From CADCTB01 sp963768975 (GTDB lineage Bacteria > Actinomycetota > Acidimicrobiia > Acidimicrobiales > AC-14): a stretch of DNA of 64,000 bases. Both the position numbers and the translations under genes were made by a program. The stretch covers positions 1 through 64,000 of the forward strand of contig CAVYKB010000018.1 of assembly GCA_963768975.1 (NCBI GenBank). Direction: 5' to 3'. This document shows positions 1-9,405 of this stretch, piece after piece. The notes beneath the pieces are model-generated. The model was not told the DNA's origin, did no database searches, and worked only from the letters and a program-made list of their open reading frames with translations. Position 1 is the stretch's first letter. The number at the start of each line of letters is the position of its first letter.

Positions 1-890
1 CGGCCAGCCACTCCTGACCCCTTCGAGATCCGGGGCAACGCCGCTGGCCCCGCCGGGCCGGGATACGGACTGCTCGTCACCGCGCTGGCGAGCTGGGTGT
101 CCATCAACGCCTACGCAGCGGTGAAGATCGCCAGGGGCGGCGCCGACGCCCGGCGGACGCCGAATCCCTCCTCGGTCGGGCTCCGCTGGAGCACGTGACC
201 TATGGCGACGGGCTGCCGGCCTGGTATGTCGCTGGCGACCCGGGGCGGCCGGTGATCGTGGTCGTCCACGGCTACGGCGGCAACCGGACGGCGACAGTGG
301 AGATTGGCCAGCCCTTCCACCGCCGCGGCTACGGGCTGCTCTTCATCGACCTGGGCTACGTGTAGGGCAAGGCGGCGTACGGCGGGGGGGGTCCTGAAGC
401 CGCCGAGGTGGCCGAAGCCCTGCGCTGGGTGGACGCCGACGCCGGCGTGCCCGCCGTCGTGCTCGGCTTCTCGGGCGGGGCGCTGGCGTCGCTAACCGCC
501 ATCGCCCGGGGCGCCCAGGCCGGCGGCCATCGTCTCCGACAGCGGCTTCCTCGGCTTCCGCAGCGTCGTCGCCTTCCGGCCCGCGTCCCGGCCCGTGACC
601 GGCCTCCTGCCGGTCCTGTACCCCCTCGTCAGCGGCGGCGGCCAGGTGGTGGACCTCCGCCGAGGGCCTGAGGACGACCGGGAAATTCGACGTCCAGGCC
701 TTCGTCATCCAGGGCGCCAGCGACCGGACCGACCCGCCGGCCGACGGCCGCACGCTCGCCGCCCTCACTGGCGGCAGGCTGTGGATGCTGCCCGGCGTTG
801 CGCACACCGAGCCATCGACGCCGACCGGGCCACGTACGTGGCGAAGGTCGACGAGTTCGTGCGCTCGGCGGTCGCCGGCTGCGGACGCGC
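1..890 (+). pseudogene. alpha/beta hydrolase-like gene, 5' end off window, several frameshifts
   Basis: Pieces of an alpha/beta hydrolase can be followed through different frames on this strand. Around 250-290 there is a strand-plus-oxyanion segment reading VIVVVHGYGGNR; at about 363 an in-frame TAG follows IDLGYV; at about 465-490 the nucleophile elbow reads GFSGGA, in which the usual Ser of G-x-S-x-G is kept. A His-containing stretch near 795 (PGVAHTEP) is where the catalytic His would sit. No frame stays open for more than about 110 codons, so at least three indels are needed to rebuild it. The start lies before the window. Substrate cannot be inferred. The same density of frameshifts in the neighbouring kinase makes poor sequence quality as likely as true decay. 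Confidence 0.6.
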
Positions 891-949
891 AGGCCGGGGA
901 CGACGACGGGCGGGAGCAGAGTGCTCGTCGTCGTCGTCGGCGGGACCGT

Positions 950-1440
950 AGTGGTGGTTGCCCTGGTGGTGGTCGTCGTTGCCGGCGGTCGGGTCGTGGT
1001 CGTTGGCCGGCAAATCGGTGTAGATCACATTCGGGTTCGTGACGGTGGTGGCCGGCGCCGGTGCGGCGGTGGTGGCCGGCGCCGGTACGGCGGTGGTGGC
1101 CGGCGCCGGCGCCGTCGGCGTCGTGGCGGTCGAGGGGCCGGCGCAACGGTGGAGGTGCGTCGTCTCCGGCGGTGACTCCGGTGGCCGTCGCTGCTCCGGC
1201 CACTCCCAGGTTCCCGACGAACACCGTGGAGGGGTGAAGCCCGAGCGTCGGTCGTCGTCGCCTTGGCGGCCGGATCACGTCGACCCGGGACGTGCTCGGG
1301 GAGGGGCCCGGTTCACCGCGCGCCGAGGATGATGGCGACGAAGAGGGCACCCACGCCGAGCGCCAGGAAGGACGTTCTGGCGGGTCGCTCGGGTCCCTGC
1401 GCGTCCCCACCGCATGCGGCCCGGTTGAGAAGCCGATGGG
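950..1440 (-). other. fragmentary Pro/Thr/Ala-rich coding-like stretch
   Basis: On the minus strand one frame gives a hydrophobic helix (SFLALGVGALFVAIILGAR, about 1315-1370). Other frames downstream give Ala/Pro/Thr repeats (units like PAPATTAVPAPATTAAP, about 1040-1110) and a TTTT-rich stretch near 930-1000. Together they resemble a membrane-anchored protein with a low-complexity extracellular tail of the kind common in actinobacteria, but the frame changes at least twice and no complete reading frame can be assigned. The triplet-repetitive GGT/GGC sequence itself may be assembled wrongly. No function is proposed. Confidence 0.3.
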
Positions 1441-1520
1441 CGGCCGAATGCCGCATTCCTCCCCATGGATGGGACCAGACGCTAGCCGTCCGCGGGGGGC
1501 GATTCCGGACGGGAAGGCCA

Positions 1521-3050
1521 TCAGGGGACCGTGGTGGGGAGCGGGAGGTGGGAATGACGATCGAAGACGGTCGGCGGGGGCCGGGTCGTCGCCGTCGTGG
1601 TCTGGGTGGTCGGCGCGGCGCCGTGGTGGCCTGTGGTGGCGTGGTGGTGGGCGGGGCGCGGTGGTCGGGCGCCGTGGTGGCCTGGGTGGTCGGCGCCGCC
1701 GTGGTCGGGGGCGCGTGGTGGGGCTGGGTCGTCGGTGCGCTCGAGGTGGTGGTCGGCGCCGGCACGGGCCACAAAGATCGTCACCGTGCTGTTGCGGCTC
1801 ACGACCGGTCGGCGTCGGGGTCCTGGTCGGAGACCTGGTCGGTGGCCACCGGCGAGTCACGCTGGGTGACCTGCACCCGGAGGCCGGCGCCGCTGAGGAT
1901 GCGGGTCGCCTCCTCCTGGGTCGCGGCCCACGACCTCGGGTACGGCCACGGTGCCCTGGCCGCCGTCGTCGCCGCCGGTGAGGAGCACCAGCAGGGCGAT
2001 GACGGCGAGGGCGGCGAGGGCCACGCCGGCGATGACGCGGCGGCCCGCCGGCGCCGGTAGACCTCCTCGGGCACCGGCCCCGCCGGCCGGCGAGTGACCG
2101 GCGGAGGCGCGGGCTCCTCGCCGAGCACCGGGGGCAGGACTGCGGTGGAGCCGGCGGCGACCACTGCGGTGGCATCGGCGTCGGGTCCGGGGGCGGCGAT
2201 GAAGGCGGTGGCGTCGGGGTCGCCCGTGTCGCGGTCGATGTTGAGCAGCTCCTCCGGAGCTCCTCGGGCGGTGGCCTGGCGCTGGGCCGGGTCCTTCGGA
2301 CATGGCCTTCATCACGGTAGCGTCGAGCGCCAGCGGCACATCGGGGTTCTTCGTCGAGGGGCAGCGGCGCCTGCTGGCTGAGCTTGTGGTCAGCCACCGC
2401 AACCGGGCTGTCGCCGGTGAAGGGCGGCTTCCCCGTGGCGCCCTCGTCGAGCGCCATGCCCAGTGAGTAGATGTCGGTGCGGAAGTCGACGGCGGCGCCC
2501 TGGGCCTGCTCGGGTGACAGGTAGGTCGCGGTGCCCAGCACCGTCCCCGGCATGGTGAGGCCTTGGCGGGCGTTGGCGGCCCGGGCGATGCCGAAGTCGG
2601 CCACCTTCACCGTGCCGGCGTCCGATGCGATGAGGACGTTGGCCGGCTTCACGTCGCGGTGGATGATGCCCTGGGCGTGCGCCGCGGCCAGGGCGGCGGC
2701 CACCTCGGCACCGAGTGCCGCTGCTCGCGCCGACCCATCCGCCCTTCACTGCGGATGACGTCGCGCAGGTTCCGGCCCTCGACGTACTCCATGACGATGA
2801 ACCACGAACCTTCGTCCTCGCCGAAGTCATAGACCGACACGATGTTGTGGTGGTTGAGGCTGGCCGCCGCCCGCGCCTCCCGCCGGAACCGCTCGACGAA
2901 CGCCTCGTCGCGGGCGAGCTCTGGAAAGAGGACCTTGATGGCGACCGTGCGGTTGAGGAGCTGGTCCTCGGCGACATACACCTCGGCCATCCCGCCCCGG
3001 GCCAGGTGGCGGACAAGCCGGTACCGGCCACCCAGGACGCGCTCTTCCAC
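1521..3050 (-). pseudogene. PknB-type Ser/Thr protein kinase with PASTA domain, multiply frameshifted
   Basis: Sensor kinase of the PknB/StkP family, which phosphorylates proteins on Ser/Thr and senses cell-wall muropeptides through PASTA repeats. Read from a GTG near 3050, the N-lobe is clear: Gly-loop in GGRYRLVRHLARGGM and VAIKVL with the ATP-binding Lys. In another frame follow HRDVKPANV (catalytic Asp), DFGIA and SPEQ. Then come a transmembrane helix (RVIAGVALAALAVIALLVLL, about 2000-2050) and one PASTA repeat ending in VSRNSTVTIFVA (about 1770-1800), with a Thr/Pro-rich tail. At least four single-base changes are needed, for example a missing G near 1802 and an extra C near 1930. Divergent from the S8 protease. 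I judge the gene real; whether it is truly broken cannot be decided here. Confidence 0.75.
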
Positions 3051-3123
3051 GAATCGCAAGCCTACGGGACGCCGGCGCAGGTACCTGCACACGCAACATC
3101 CGCCCGGATGCCAAGCTCTGACC

Positions 3124-4256
3124 GTGCACCGGCGCGTTCGAACGTGGGTACGCACCGCGATCGTCGCCGGCACGCTCATTGCGGTTTCGGCCGCCGGCGC
3201 CGGCGCCAGCGACGACCGGCTCTTCGCTCAGCAGTGGAACCTGACCCAGATCGGGGCGCCGGACGCCTGGCCGATCACCAAGGGTGCCGGCGTGACCATC
3301 GGCATCGTCGATTCGGGCGTCGATGCGACGCACCCCGACCTGGCCGGCAAGATCGACGCCCTGGCCGACTGCATCGGTGGTTCGTGCCGGGAGGGGACCG
3401 CCCGTGACAGCGACGGCCACGGCACGGTGGTGGCGGGCATCGCCGCGGCCAAGACCGACAACGGCACCGGCATCGCCGGCGTCGCCCCCGACGCCCGCCT
3501 CGTCATCGCCCGGGTGCTCGGCGCCGACGGCGCCGGCGTGACCGAGGACATCAACCGCGCCATCCAGTGGGTGGTCGACAAGGGCGCCCGGATCGTCAAC
3601 CTCAGCCTGGGCGAGCCGGACTTCGTCATCGTGTCCCGCCTGGGCACGCCGCTGAAGCCCGGCATCGAGTACGCCTGGAGCCGGGGGGCGATCCCGGTGC
3701 TGGCGTCGGGCAACTACGAGGAGCTCGGCGGCTCGGGCAGCGCCAACTACGGCGACCTGCACGCCGTGGTCGTCGGGGCAACCGACAAGGCGGGCAAGGT
3801 GCCCGCCTACTCCACGTCGCTCGGCAACGCGCAGTGGGGCCTCGTCGCTCCGGGCGGCAACGGCGACGGGCCCGGCCTCGATATCCTCTCGCCCCTCCCC
3901 GGCGGGCGCTACGGATGGGCGGCGGGGACGTCGATGGCGACCCTCATGTCAGCGGCACGCTGGCGCTGCTGCTGGCCCAGGGCCTCGGCCCGTCGGCCGC
4001 CGTCGAACGGCTGCTCGCCACCCTCGACCGCTCGGTCCCCTGCGGCCTGGGATGCCAGGGACGCCTCAACACTAAGGCCGCGGTCACCGCACCGCCGCCC
4101 ACCACCACGACCGCTCCTCCGGCGGAGGCTGCGGCGGCTGCCGGTGCCGGTGCCGGTGAGGCCGACGTCGATCCCGTGCTCGCGGGGGTGGCCGGCGTCC
4201 TCGCCATGCTCGCCGCCGGCGGCACGGTCGGCGTCTGGCGCCGGCGGGCCGGTTAG
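3124..4256 (+). CDS. secreted S8 (subtilisin-like) serine protease with C-terminal membrane anchor
   Basis: Extracellular subtilase. The GTG start gives an Arg-rich n-region and a hydrophobic signal peptide (TAIVAGTLIAVSAAGAGA). The catalytic triad is visible: Asp in GIVDSGVDATHPD, His in DSDGHGTVVAGI, Ser in AGTSMA. A Pro/Thr/Ala-rich linker and a final helix (VLAGVAGVLAMLAAGG) followed by RRRAG would hold it in the membrane, as in mycosin-like proteases, although no type VII secretion genes are nearby. The frame breaks directly after GTSMA at about 3943: adding one C to the C-run restores T-P-H-V-S-G, the invariant sequence, so a single-base deletion explains it. The stop overlaps the stop region of the convergent small gene at 4253. 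Confidence 0.85.
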
Positions 4257-4534
4257 CCCGCCGGCTCCTGCTCGGGCGAGACGGAGACGGCCACCATGCG
4301 GGTCGACATGCCTCGCTCCTCCGTCTCGGCCCGGAATCGAAGGGAAACGGCGCCGGCGGTCTCGGCCCGGAAGCGGAAGTGGCGCCGACCGCTGCGCACC
4401 CACTCGCCGACCTGGGTCACCTCCGGCTGGCCCCCGGCCCACCGCCACGACATGCCGTGCCGCTCCGGGAGCGACACTTCGAAGAGGCAGCCGGCGACCA
4501 CATGCAGCTCGGGCCCGTTGGCGTCTGTCTCCAT
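4253..4534 (-). CDS. small protein resembling the chagasin (I42) peptidase-inhibitor fold
   Basis: A 93-residue soluble protein with no signal peptide. The order of motifs recalls the immunoglobulin-like chagasin family: a segment reading LFEVSLPE, then GMSWRW in place of the family's GYxW loop, then FRFRAETAGAVSLRFRAE in place of the aromatic-rich GxxxLxF strands. The similarity is weak and the key loop residues are not all conserved, so it could be another beta-sandwich protein. It converges on the S8 protease with stop codons overlapping by about 4 bp and is divergent from the methyltransferase gene. Chagasins inhibit cysteine, not serine, peptidases, so the neighbour is not an obvious target. 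Confidence 0.5.
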   Translation of the reverse strand: METDANGPELHVVAGCLFEVSLPERHGMSWRWAGGQPEVTQVGEWVRSGRRHFRFRAETAGAVSLRFRAETEERGMSTRMVAVSVSPEQEPAG

Positions 4535-4556
4535 GCGCCGGTCGAGCCTATGGCCA

Positions 4557-5717
4557 TGACGGGCTCACATCACAGCGACGACGCGGAGCGACCCACGGCC
4601 GGCTGGTCGACAGCCTCCGCAGGGAGGGCGCCATCCGCGATCCGCGGTCGAGGCGGCGTTCCGGGCCGTGCGCCGGCACTGGTTCCTTCCTGGCGCCCCG
4701 CTCGACGACGTCTACCGCGACCGGGCGCTCGTCACTCACCGCAGCCCCGAAGGCGTCCCCATCAGCTCGTCGAGCCAGCCCGCACTCATGGCGCTCATGC
4801 TGGAGCAGCTCGACGTCCGGCCCGGCATGGCGGTCCTGGAGATCGGTACCGGCACTGGGTACAACGCCGCCCTGCTGAGCCACCTCGCCGGGCCGGGTGC
4901 CCGGGTCGTCACTGTTGACCTCGACCCCGAGATCACCGGGCCCGCGAAGCGCCAGCTTGCTGCGCTGGGCGCGTCAAACGTGGCCGTCCAGACGGCCGAC
5001 GGGTGGCAGCTCGACATGGAAGGCCCCTTCGACCGGATCGTGGCGACGGTGGGTGTGTGGGACCTGTCCCCCGCATGGGTGTCGAGCCTGGCCGTCGGGG
5101 GCCGCCTCGTGGTCCCCCTCTGGCTCCGGGCCGGCCAGCAGGTGTCCGTCGCCTTAAGTCCGGCCGGCGCCGGCCTCGAGAGCATCAGCGTGGAGCCGTG
5201 CGGCTTCATGCGCATGCGTGGCCCTGGCGCCGGCGCCGCCAGCTACCGCCAACTCGGATCGTGGACGGTGAGCCTCGACTCGGACGACCCGGCGCTTATC
5301 GACGTGCTGGCGGGCCTCCTCGACGCCGAGTCGACGGTCCGGCGTGCGCCGGCTCCGGAACGGGGCTGGTTCACGGCGATTGCGCTCGCGGAGCCCGGCG
5401 CCGTCAGCCTGTTCTCGGACGGCCCCGGTGGCCTGGTCATCCGCTCCGGCCTGGTCCACGTGTCGCCGCCGGGCCTCGCCGTCGTCGAGACCCACCCGCC
5501 GGCGGCGGACACGCTCCGAGGGTTCGGAGATCCCGCTCTCCTGGACCGGCTGGTCGACGTCCTCCGCCGGCGGCCGGCGATCGACCAGTCCCAGCTGTCG
5601 ATCTCGGTTCTTCCTGCCGGCGCCGCCGTCGATGCCGGCGAGCCGGCGCTGGCGATACTCCGCCGGCCCAACTTCACCTTCGTCGTCCGCGTCTTTCAGA
5701 AGGGCTGGTCGCCGTAG
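4557..5717 (+). CDS. protein-L-isoaspartate O-methyltransferase-like protein, N-terminal frameshift
   Basis: SAM-dependent methyltransferase of the PCMT family, which repairs isoaspartyl residues in aged proteins. The SAM-binding motif is VLEIGTGTGYNAALL, followed by an acidic strand end VVTVDLDPE, and GGRLVVPLW is typical of PCMTs. About 150 extra C-terminal residues follow the methyltransferase core, as in longer actinobacterial members. The segment RLVDSLRREGAIRDP lies in a different frame from VRRHWFLPG. One extra G near 4644 would give D-P-A-V-E-A-A-F-R-A-V, the expected helix, so a one-base deletion is likely; a second may lie near 4590. The start codon is therefore uncertain and ATG 4557 is only the best visible candidate. 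Confidence 0.75.
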
Positions 5718-5978
5718 TCGGCCGCCGGCTCGCCCGGAGCCGGCTCGCTTTCGGCCGGCGGGTGGGTGAGCGCCTCCAGCCGGGGCGCCAGCTCGTCGAC
5801 CTTGGCCCGGGCCCGGCGGATGCGGGCGTCGAGGTCCTCCATGATGTCGATGGCCCGCTGGAACCGGTCGGTCAGGGCGTCAGACGTCGACCAGGCCGTC
5901 GTTGAGCTCGTCGGTGATGGCCTTGAGCTCCTCGATGGCCTGTTCGTAAGTCAGCTTGGCCGGCGGCGTGTCAGTCAC
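5696..5978 (-). CDS. xseB: exodeoxyribonuclease VII small subunit, one-base frameshift
   Basis: Small subunit that binds XseA to form exonuclease VII, which degrades single-stranded DNA. From GTG 5978 it reads LTYEQAIEELKAITDELNDG, the typical coiled-coil N-terminal half, and then hits a stop. Removing one A at 5882 (plus strand) lets the frame continue as V-D-A-L-T-D-R-F-Q-R-A and through DARIRRARAKVDEL to a Pro/Glu-rich end and TGA at 5696. Its start overlaps the xseA stop, the usual xseA-xseB arrangement. The 3' end overlaps the convergent methyltransferase gene by about 20 bp. Confidence 0.85.
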
Positions 5979-7489
5979 CGGCGGCATTCTCCTCCACGCC
6001 GGTCACCGTCGACGTCGACGTCCCGCCGGCGAAGGTGGTGACCAGCACGTCGCCCGGCGAGAGGTCGGCCACCGCACGGACGAGCCGGCCGTCGGCCGTG
6101 CGGGTGAGGGTCCAGCCCCGAGCCAGCTGGCGGCGGGGGTCGTAGGCCTCCAGCACCGCCCGCCGCGACGCAGCCCGATCGCCGTGGTCGTCGAGCCGGC
6201 GCCGCAACCGGGCCGGGCTGAGCTGGGCGGCCGCCCCGGCGACAGGCAAGCCGGCGCCGGCCAGGACCCGCGCCACGCCGGCCGACACCCGCCGGGCGGC
6301 GGTGGCCAGGTCGTCGCCGGCGTCGGCGCAGGCGGTGCGGGTGGCCTGGGAGACGTCGGCGGACAGGTCGTCGAGCGACCGGCGGGCGTTGCGCAGCTCG
6401 GCGACGCCCGACGCCCGGATGGCGTGGGCGGCCACCGCCAGCTCGCTCGAGCGGGTGGCAAGGCACCGCTCCGCGCCGCGCGGGAGCTCGACCGCGCCCC
6501 GCTCCTGGGCGTGGGTGTGGCGGGCCAGCTGCGAGCCGGCCAGCGTGGCGATCTCCCGCCGGCGACCCTCGAGGCCGGCGCCGGTGGCCGCCAGCCGGCC
6601 CTCCACCAGGCGGGCGATGCCGGCGACCGCCTGCGCCAGCGCCTCGCGGGCGTCGGCCACCGTGGCGACCAGTTCCTCGGCCACGGCCGTGGGCGTGCCG
6701 AATGACCGGTGGGCCACCTCGTCGGCCACGGTGCGGTCGCCGGTGTGGCCGATCCCGGTCCAAACCGGCACCAGGGAGGTGGCAATGGCATGGGCCACGA
6801 CGGGCCGGTCGAACACGTCGAGCGACGCCTTCGCCCCTCCTCCCCGGACCATCATCACCAGGTCGACGCCGGCCGGGTCGAACATGGCCAGCGCGGCCTG
6901 GATGGCCCGGGGCGCAGTGGGGCCCTCCACGGGGATGGAGCGCAGCGTCACCTCGAAGGCGAACCCGCTGTGCTCCAGCCGGCGCATCAGGTCGCGGTGG
7001 CCGTCGCTCCCGCTGCTGGCCACCACCCCGACCCGCAAGGGCAGGCGCGAAAGGGCGAGCCGGCGGTTGGCGTCGAAGAGGCCGTCGGCTATCAGCGCCT
7101 GCACCAGCTCGCGCCGGGCCCGCAGGCGGTCGCCCACCAGGGCGTCCACATCGACGTCCTCGACCGTCAGCGACAGCTTGCCGCGGTCGCCGATCTCGAG
7201 GCAGCCGGCGATCACCAGGCGCTGGCCGACCTGCAGGTCGACGCCGGCCTCGGCCAGCTTGCGGGACAGCTTCTGCCACCGGGTGGCGGAGCAGAAGGCC
7301 TCGAGATGGGCGTCGCGCCCCTCGCGGCCGCCGCCGCGCTCCATGAGCTCCAGGAACCGGTTGCCGCGGCGTTCGTCGAGCCGGGCCAGCTCCCCGACCG
7401 TCCAGAATCCGGCCCCGGAACTCCTTGACCACGGCCAGGCTGGCCCGGCGGTTGAGGTCGCCGATCGTCCACGTCCGCTCGGCGGTCAT
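5971..7489 (-). CDS. xseA: exodeoxyribonuclease VII large subunit, one-base frameshift
   Basis: Catalytic subunit of exonuclease VII. ATG 7489 begins with RTWTIGDLNRRA, a normal N-terminus leading into the OB-fold. After KEFRGRI the frame shifts; deleting one A near 7406 gives W-T-V-G-E-L, the expected OB-fold motif, and joins the long second part. That part contains RVGVVASSGSDGHRDLMRRL and the nuclease-domain sequences MMVRGGGAKASLDVFD and GIGHTGDRTVADEVAHRSFGTP, all highly conserved, then the coiled-coil domain and the C-terminal RGWTLTRTADGRLV motif. Total length of about 505 residues is somewhat longer than usual. The frameshift is more likely a sequencing error than loss of the gene. 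Confidence 0.88.
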
Positions 7490-7510
7490 GGCAGACGAGG
7501 CTAGTTACAT

Positions 7511-7600
7511 CGGGGGCTGCGCCCCCGACGCACGGCTGCGCCACGCTCCCCCATCTCCGCCCGGCTCGCTGGCGCTCGCGGTCGGAGGCGCTTGCGCCTA
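7511..7600. repeat. intergenic G+C-rich inverted repeats
   Basis: Between the starts of xseA and the stop of the next gene lie two small perfect hairpins: GGGGGC-TGC-GCCCCC (7512-7526) and AGGCGC-TT-GCGCCT (7586-7599), the second overlapping the stop codon of the gene at 7598. The sequence between them is rich in GCTCGC/GGCGCT words. They could work as a weak terminator for the upstream minus-strand gene, but there is no T-run. Confidence 0.4.
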
Positions 7601-7912
7601 CGCGGCCGACGTGGTGTGCCCGAGGCCAGCGGTGAGGTCACACCACAGCCCGTACCGCACCTCGGCGGCCAGGGCGCCGTGCAGGTCGTTCACGGCCAGC
7701 ACCCCGGCGATGAGGTCGTCGACAACGTCGTCCCACAGGCGGCCCTTCACCCGCACCGCCACCAGCGCGGACCCGTCGGTGTAGCGGCGGAGTGTCCGGT
7801 TGCAGGCCGCCGTGCGGGGCGGGGTACGAAACCCAGGCGCAGCCAGCCCGCGCGCCCGAGCCGCCGCCCCCAGCCGGCGGGCCGTCCCGGCGAAGTCGTT
7901 GCCCCTCTCCAT
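7598..7912 (-). CDS. conserved small protein of unknown function next to otsA
   Basis: A 104-residue protein, not recognised with confidence. It is basic at the N-terminus (RRLGAAARARGLAAPGFR), then has RRYTDGSALVAVRVKGRLWDD and a C-terminal helix region (VVDDLIAGVLAVNDLHGALAAE). There is no signal peptide and no membrane segment. I chose ATG 7912; an upstream in-frame start would overlap the otsA 3' end. It is transcribed the same way as otsA, about 30 bp downstream, so it may be the last gene of a trehalose operon. Similar short proteins are familiar as hypothetical genes in actinobacteria; no function is proposed. Confidence 0.6.
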   Translation of the reverse strand: MERGNDFAGTARRLGAAARARGLAAPGFRTPPRTAACNRTLRRYTDGSALVAVRVKGRLWDDVVDDLIAGVLAVNDLHGALAAEVRYGLWCDLTAGLGHTTSAA

Positions 7913-7941
7913 GGCTCCATGATCGCAGGAGGGTGCGACAG

Positions 7942-9405
7942 TCAGTCCCGGCGCAACCGGCGGACGTCGGCCAGCTGCTCGTCGAGCCACCGGTCGATGT
8001 CGTTGCCTCGGACGGTGTCCGCACACGCCTGGTGGCGCTCCTTCCGCTCCTTCGGGTCCATCATCAGGCCGGCGTAGAAGGCGTCGGCCTGCTGCTGGAT
8101 ATCGAAGGGGTGCACGGTCAGGGCGAAGAGGCCCATCTCCTCGTGGGCGCCGGTGTTCTCGGAGAGGGCCAGCACCCCGTCGCGCTGGTTGACGATGACC
8201 GCCTCCTTGGCCACCAGGTTCATGCCGTCGAAGATGGCGTTGACGACGAGGAGGTCGAACAGCTTGTAGGCGGCCAGAGCGGTGTCCATGTCGTCCTGGA
8301 GGCGCAGGTCGATCGGCTGCCAGTCGGCCGTGCCGTGCTTCAGGTTGACGTCGGCGACCACCCGCTTGATCCGGTCCAGGTACCGCTGGTACTCCTCCAC
8401 GTCGGTGCGGCTGGGCTGGATCAGGGCGAGGAACGTCACCCGCTCGCAGAGCTCCGGATGGTCGTCGAGGAGCACGTCGTAGGCCTTGAAACCCCGCACG
8501 ATGTTCTTGCTCAGGTCAGCCCTGTCGACTCGCAGGATGAGGTGGTCACGCCGGCGGGCGTCGAGCTCCTCCTCCTTCGTGCACACCTCGGGCGACGCCG
8601 CCCGCCGTTCGAGTGCGTCCGGGTCGATGGAGATCGGGTACCAACGGGCCCGCACCGTCCGGTCGCCCACGGTGACCTTGAGCCCTTCGAGGTCGACCGG
8701 CAGGTTGAGCAGCTCTTGGCAGCCGAGCAGGAAGTTCCGGGCGTAGCGCTCGGTGTGGAAGGCGACGATGTCGTTGCCCAGCACGCCGGTGAGCACCGCA
8801 TTGCGCATCGGCTCGGGCAGGACCCGCCAGGCGTCGGGCTGGGGCCACGGGATGTGGACGAAGTGGTGGAGGAACACGCCGGGGCAGCGAGCCCGCAGCA
8901 GCTCGGGCACGAGGTAGAAGTGGTAGTCCTGCACCATCACGGTGGCCGTGCCGCCTCGGGACTTCACCTCTTCAGCCACGACGTCGGCGAACCGCTCATT
9001 GACCGGGACGTAGCCGTTCTCGAATGCGTCCAGCTCCCGGCGGGTGATGTCGGGCGAGTCGCTGAGCGCCCACAGGTAGTGCTGGACGAACCACAGCAGC
9101 GGGTTGGCGATCACGCTGTAGAACTTCTGCTGCTGGTCGGCGTCAACCTCCACCATGCGGATGAGGAGTTCGCCGCCGCGTTCCCGCTCGCCGGCGTCGA
9201 ACGCCTGGCCGTCGTGCTCCCGGGCCACGGCCGCGTCCTCCTCGGTCAGCGCCCCGCAGACCCAGACCGCGTCGTCGAGGCGGCCGGCCAAGCCGGACAG
9301 CGCGGTGACGAGGCCACCGCCACCTCGGCCGGTCGTCCGCTCACCGTCGGTCCGGTCGTACTGCACCGGGCCCCGGTTGGACAGGAAGATGACCGGGTCG
9401 CTCAC
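7942..9405 (-). CDS. otsA: alpha,alpha-trehalose-phosphate synthase (GT20)
   Basis: Transfers glucose from a nucleotide sugar to glucose-6-phosphate to give trehalose-6-phosphate, a step in making the compatible solute trehalose. 487 residues, normal length. Conserved GT20 features: SNRGP at residues 9-13, the GGGGL loop at about 28-32, QDYHFYLVP at about 159-167, HHFVHIPWPQP at about 180-190, and the C-terminal donor-site motif DGMNLVAKE with a following ENTGAHEE. GTG 9405 overlaps the stop of the upstream nucleotidyltransferase by 4 bp, showing translational coupling. No trehalose-phosphatase gene (otsB) lies within the window on this side, so dephosphorylation must be encoded elsewhere. 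Confidence 0.95.
   Translation of the reverse strand: MSDPVIFLSNRGPVQYDRTDGERTTGRGGGGLVTALSGLAGRLDDAVWVCGALTEEDAAVAREHDGQAFDAGERERGGELLIRMVEVDADQQQKFYSVIANPLLWFVQHYLWALSDSPDITRRELDAFENGYVPVNERFADVVAEEVKSRGGTATVMVQDYHFYLVPELLRARCPGVFLHHFVHIPWPQPDAWRVLPEPMRNAVLTGVLGNDIVAFHTERYARNFLLGCQELLNLPVDLEGLKVTVGDRTVRARWYPISIDPDALERRAASPEVCTKEEELDARRRDHLILRVDRADLSKNIVRGFKAYDVLLDDHPELCERVTFLALIQPSRTDVEEYQRYLDRIKRVVADVNLKHGTADWQPIDLRLQDDMDTALAAYKLFDLLVVNAIFDGMNLVAKEAVIVNQRDGVLALSENTGAHEEMGLFALTVHPFDIQQQADAFYAGLMMDPKERKERHQACADTVRGNDIDRWLDEQLADVRRLRRD

Noticed and set aside
1020..1130. GGT/GGC-rich stretch taken as a CRISPR or satellite
   Set aside because: Short imperfect units that fit low-complexity coding sequence; no spacers.
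343..2703. Very long open frame (786 codons) on the minus strand
   Set aside because: Only its first part is kinase; the rest is Arg/Pro-rich out-of-frame translation of G+C-rich DNA with no family motifs.
5882..5884. Programmed frameshift in xseB or selenocysteine use at the internal TGA
   Set aside because: No slippery heptamer, and one-base removal restores the family sequence without needing Sec.
7511..7600. Hairpins near xseA taken as an attachment site
   Set aside because: No integrase or direct repeat; G+C-rich hairpins of this kind are common between actinobacterial genes.
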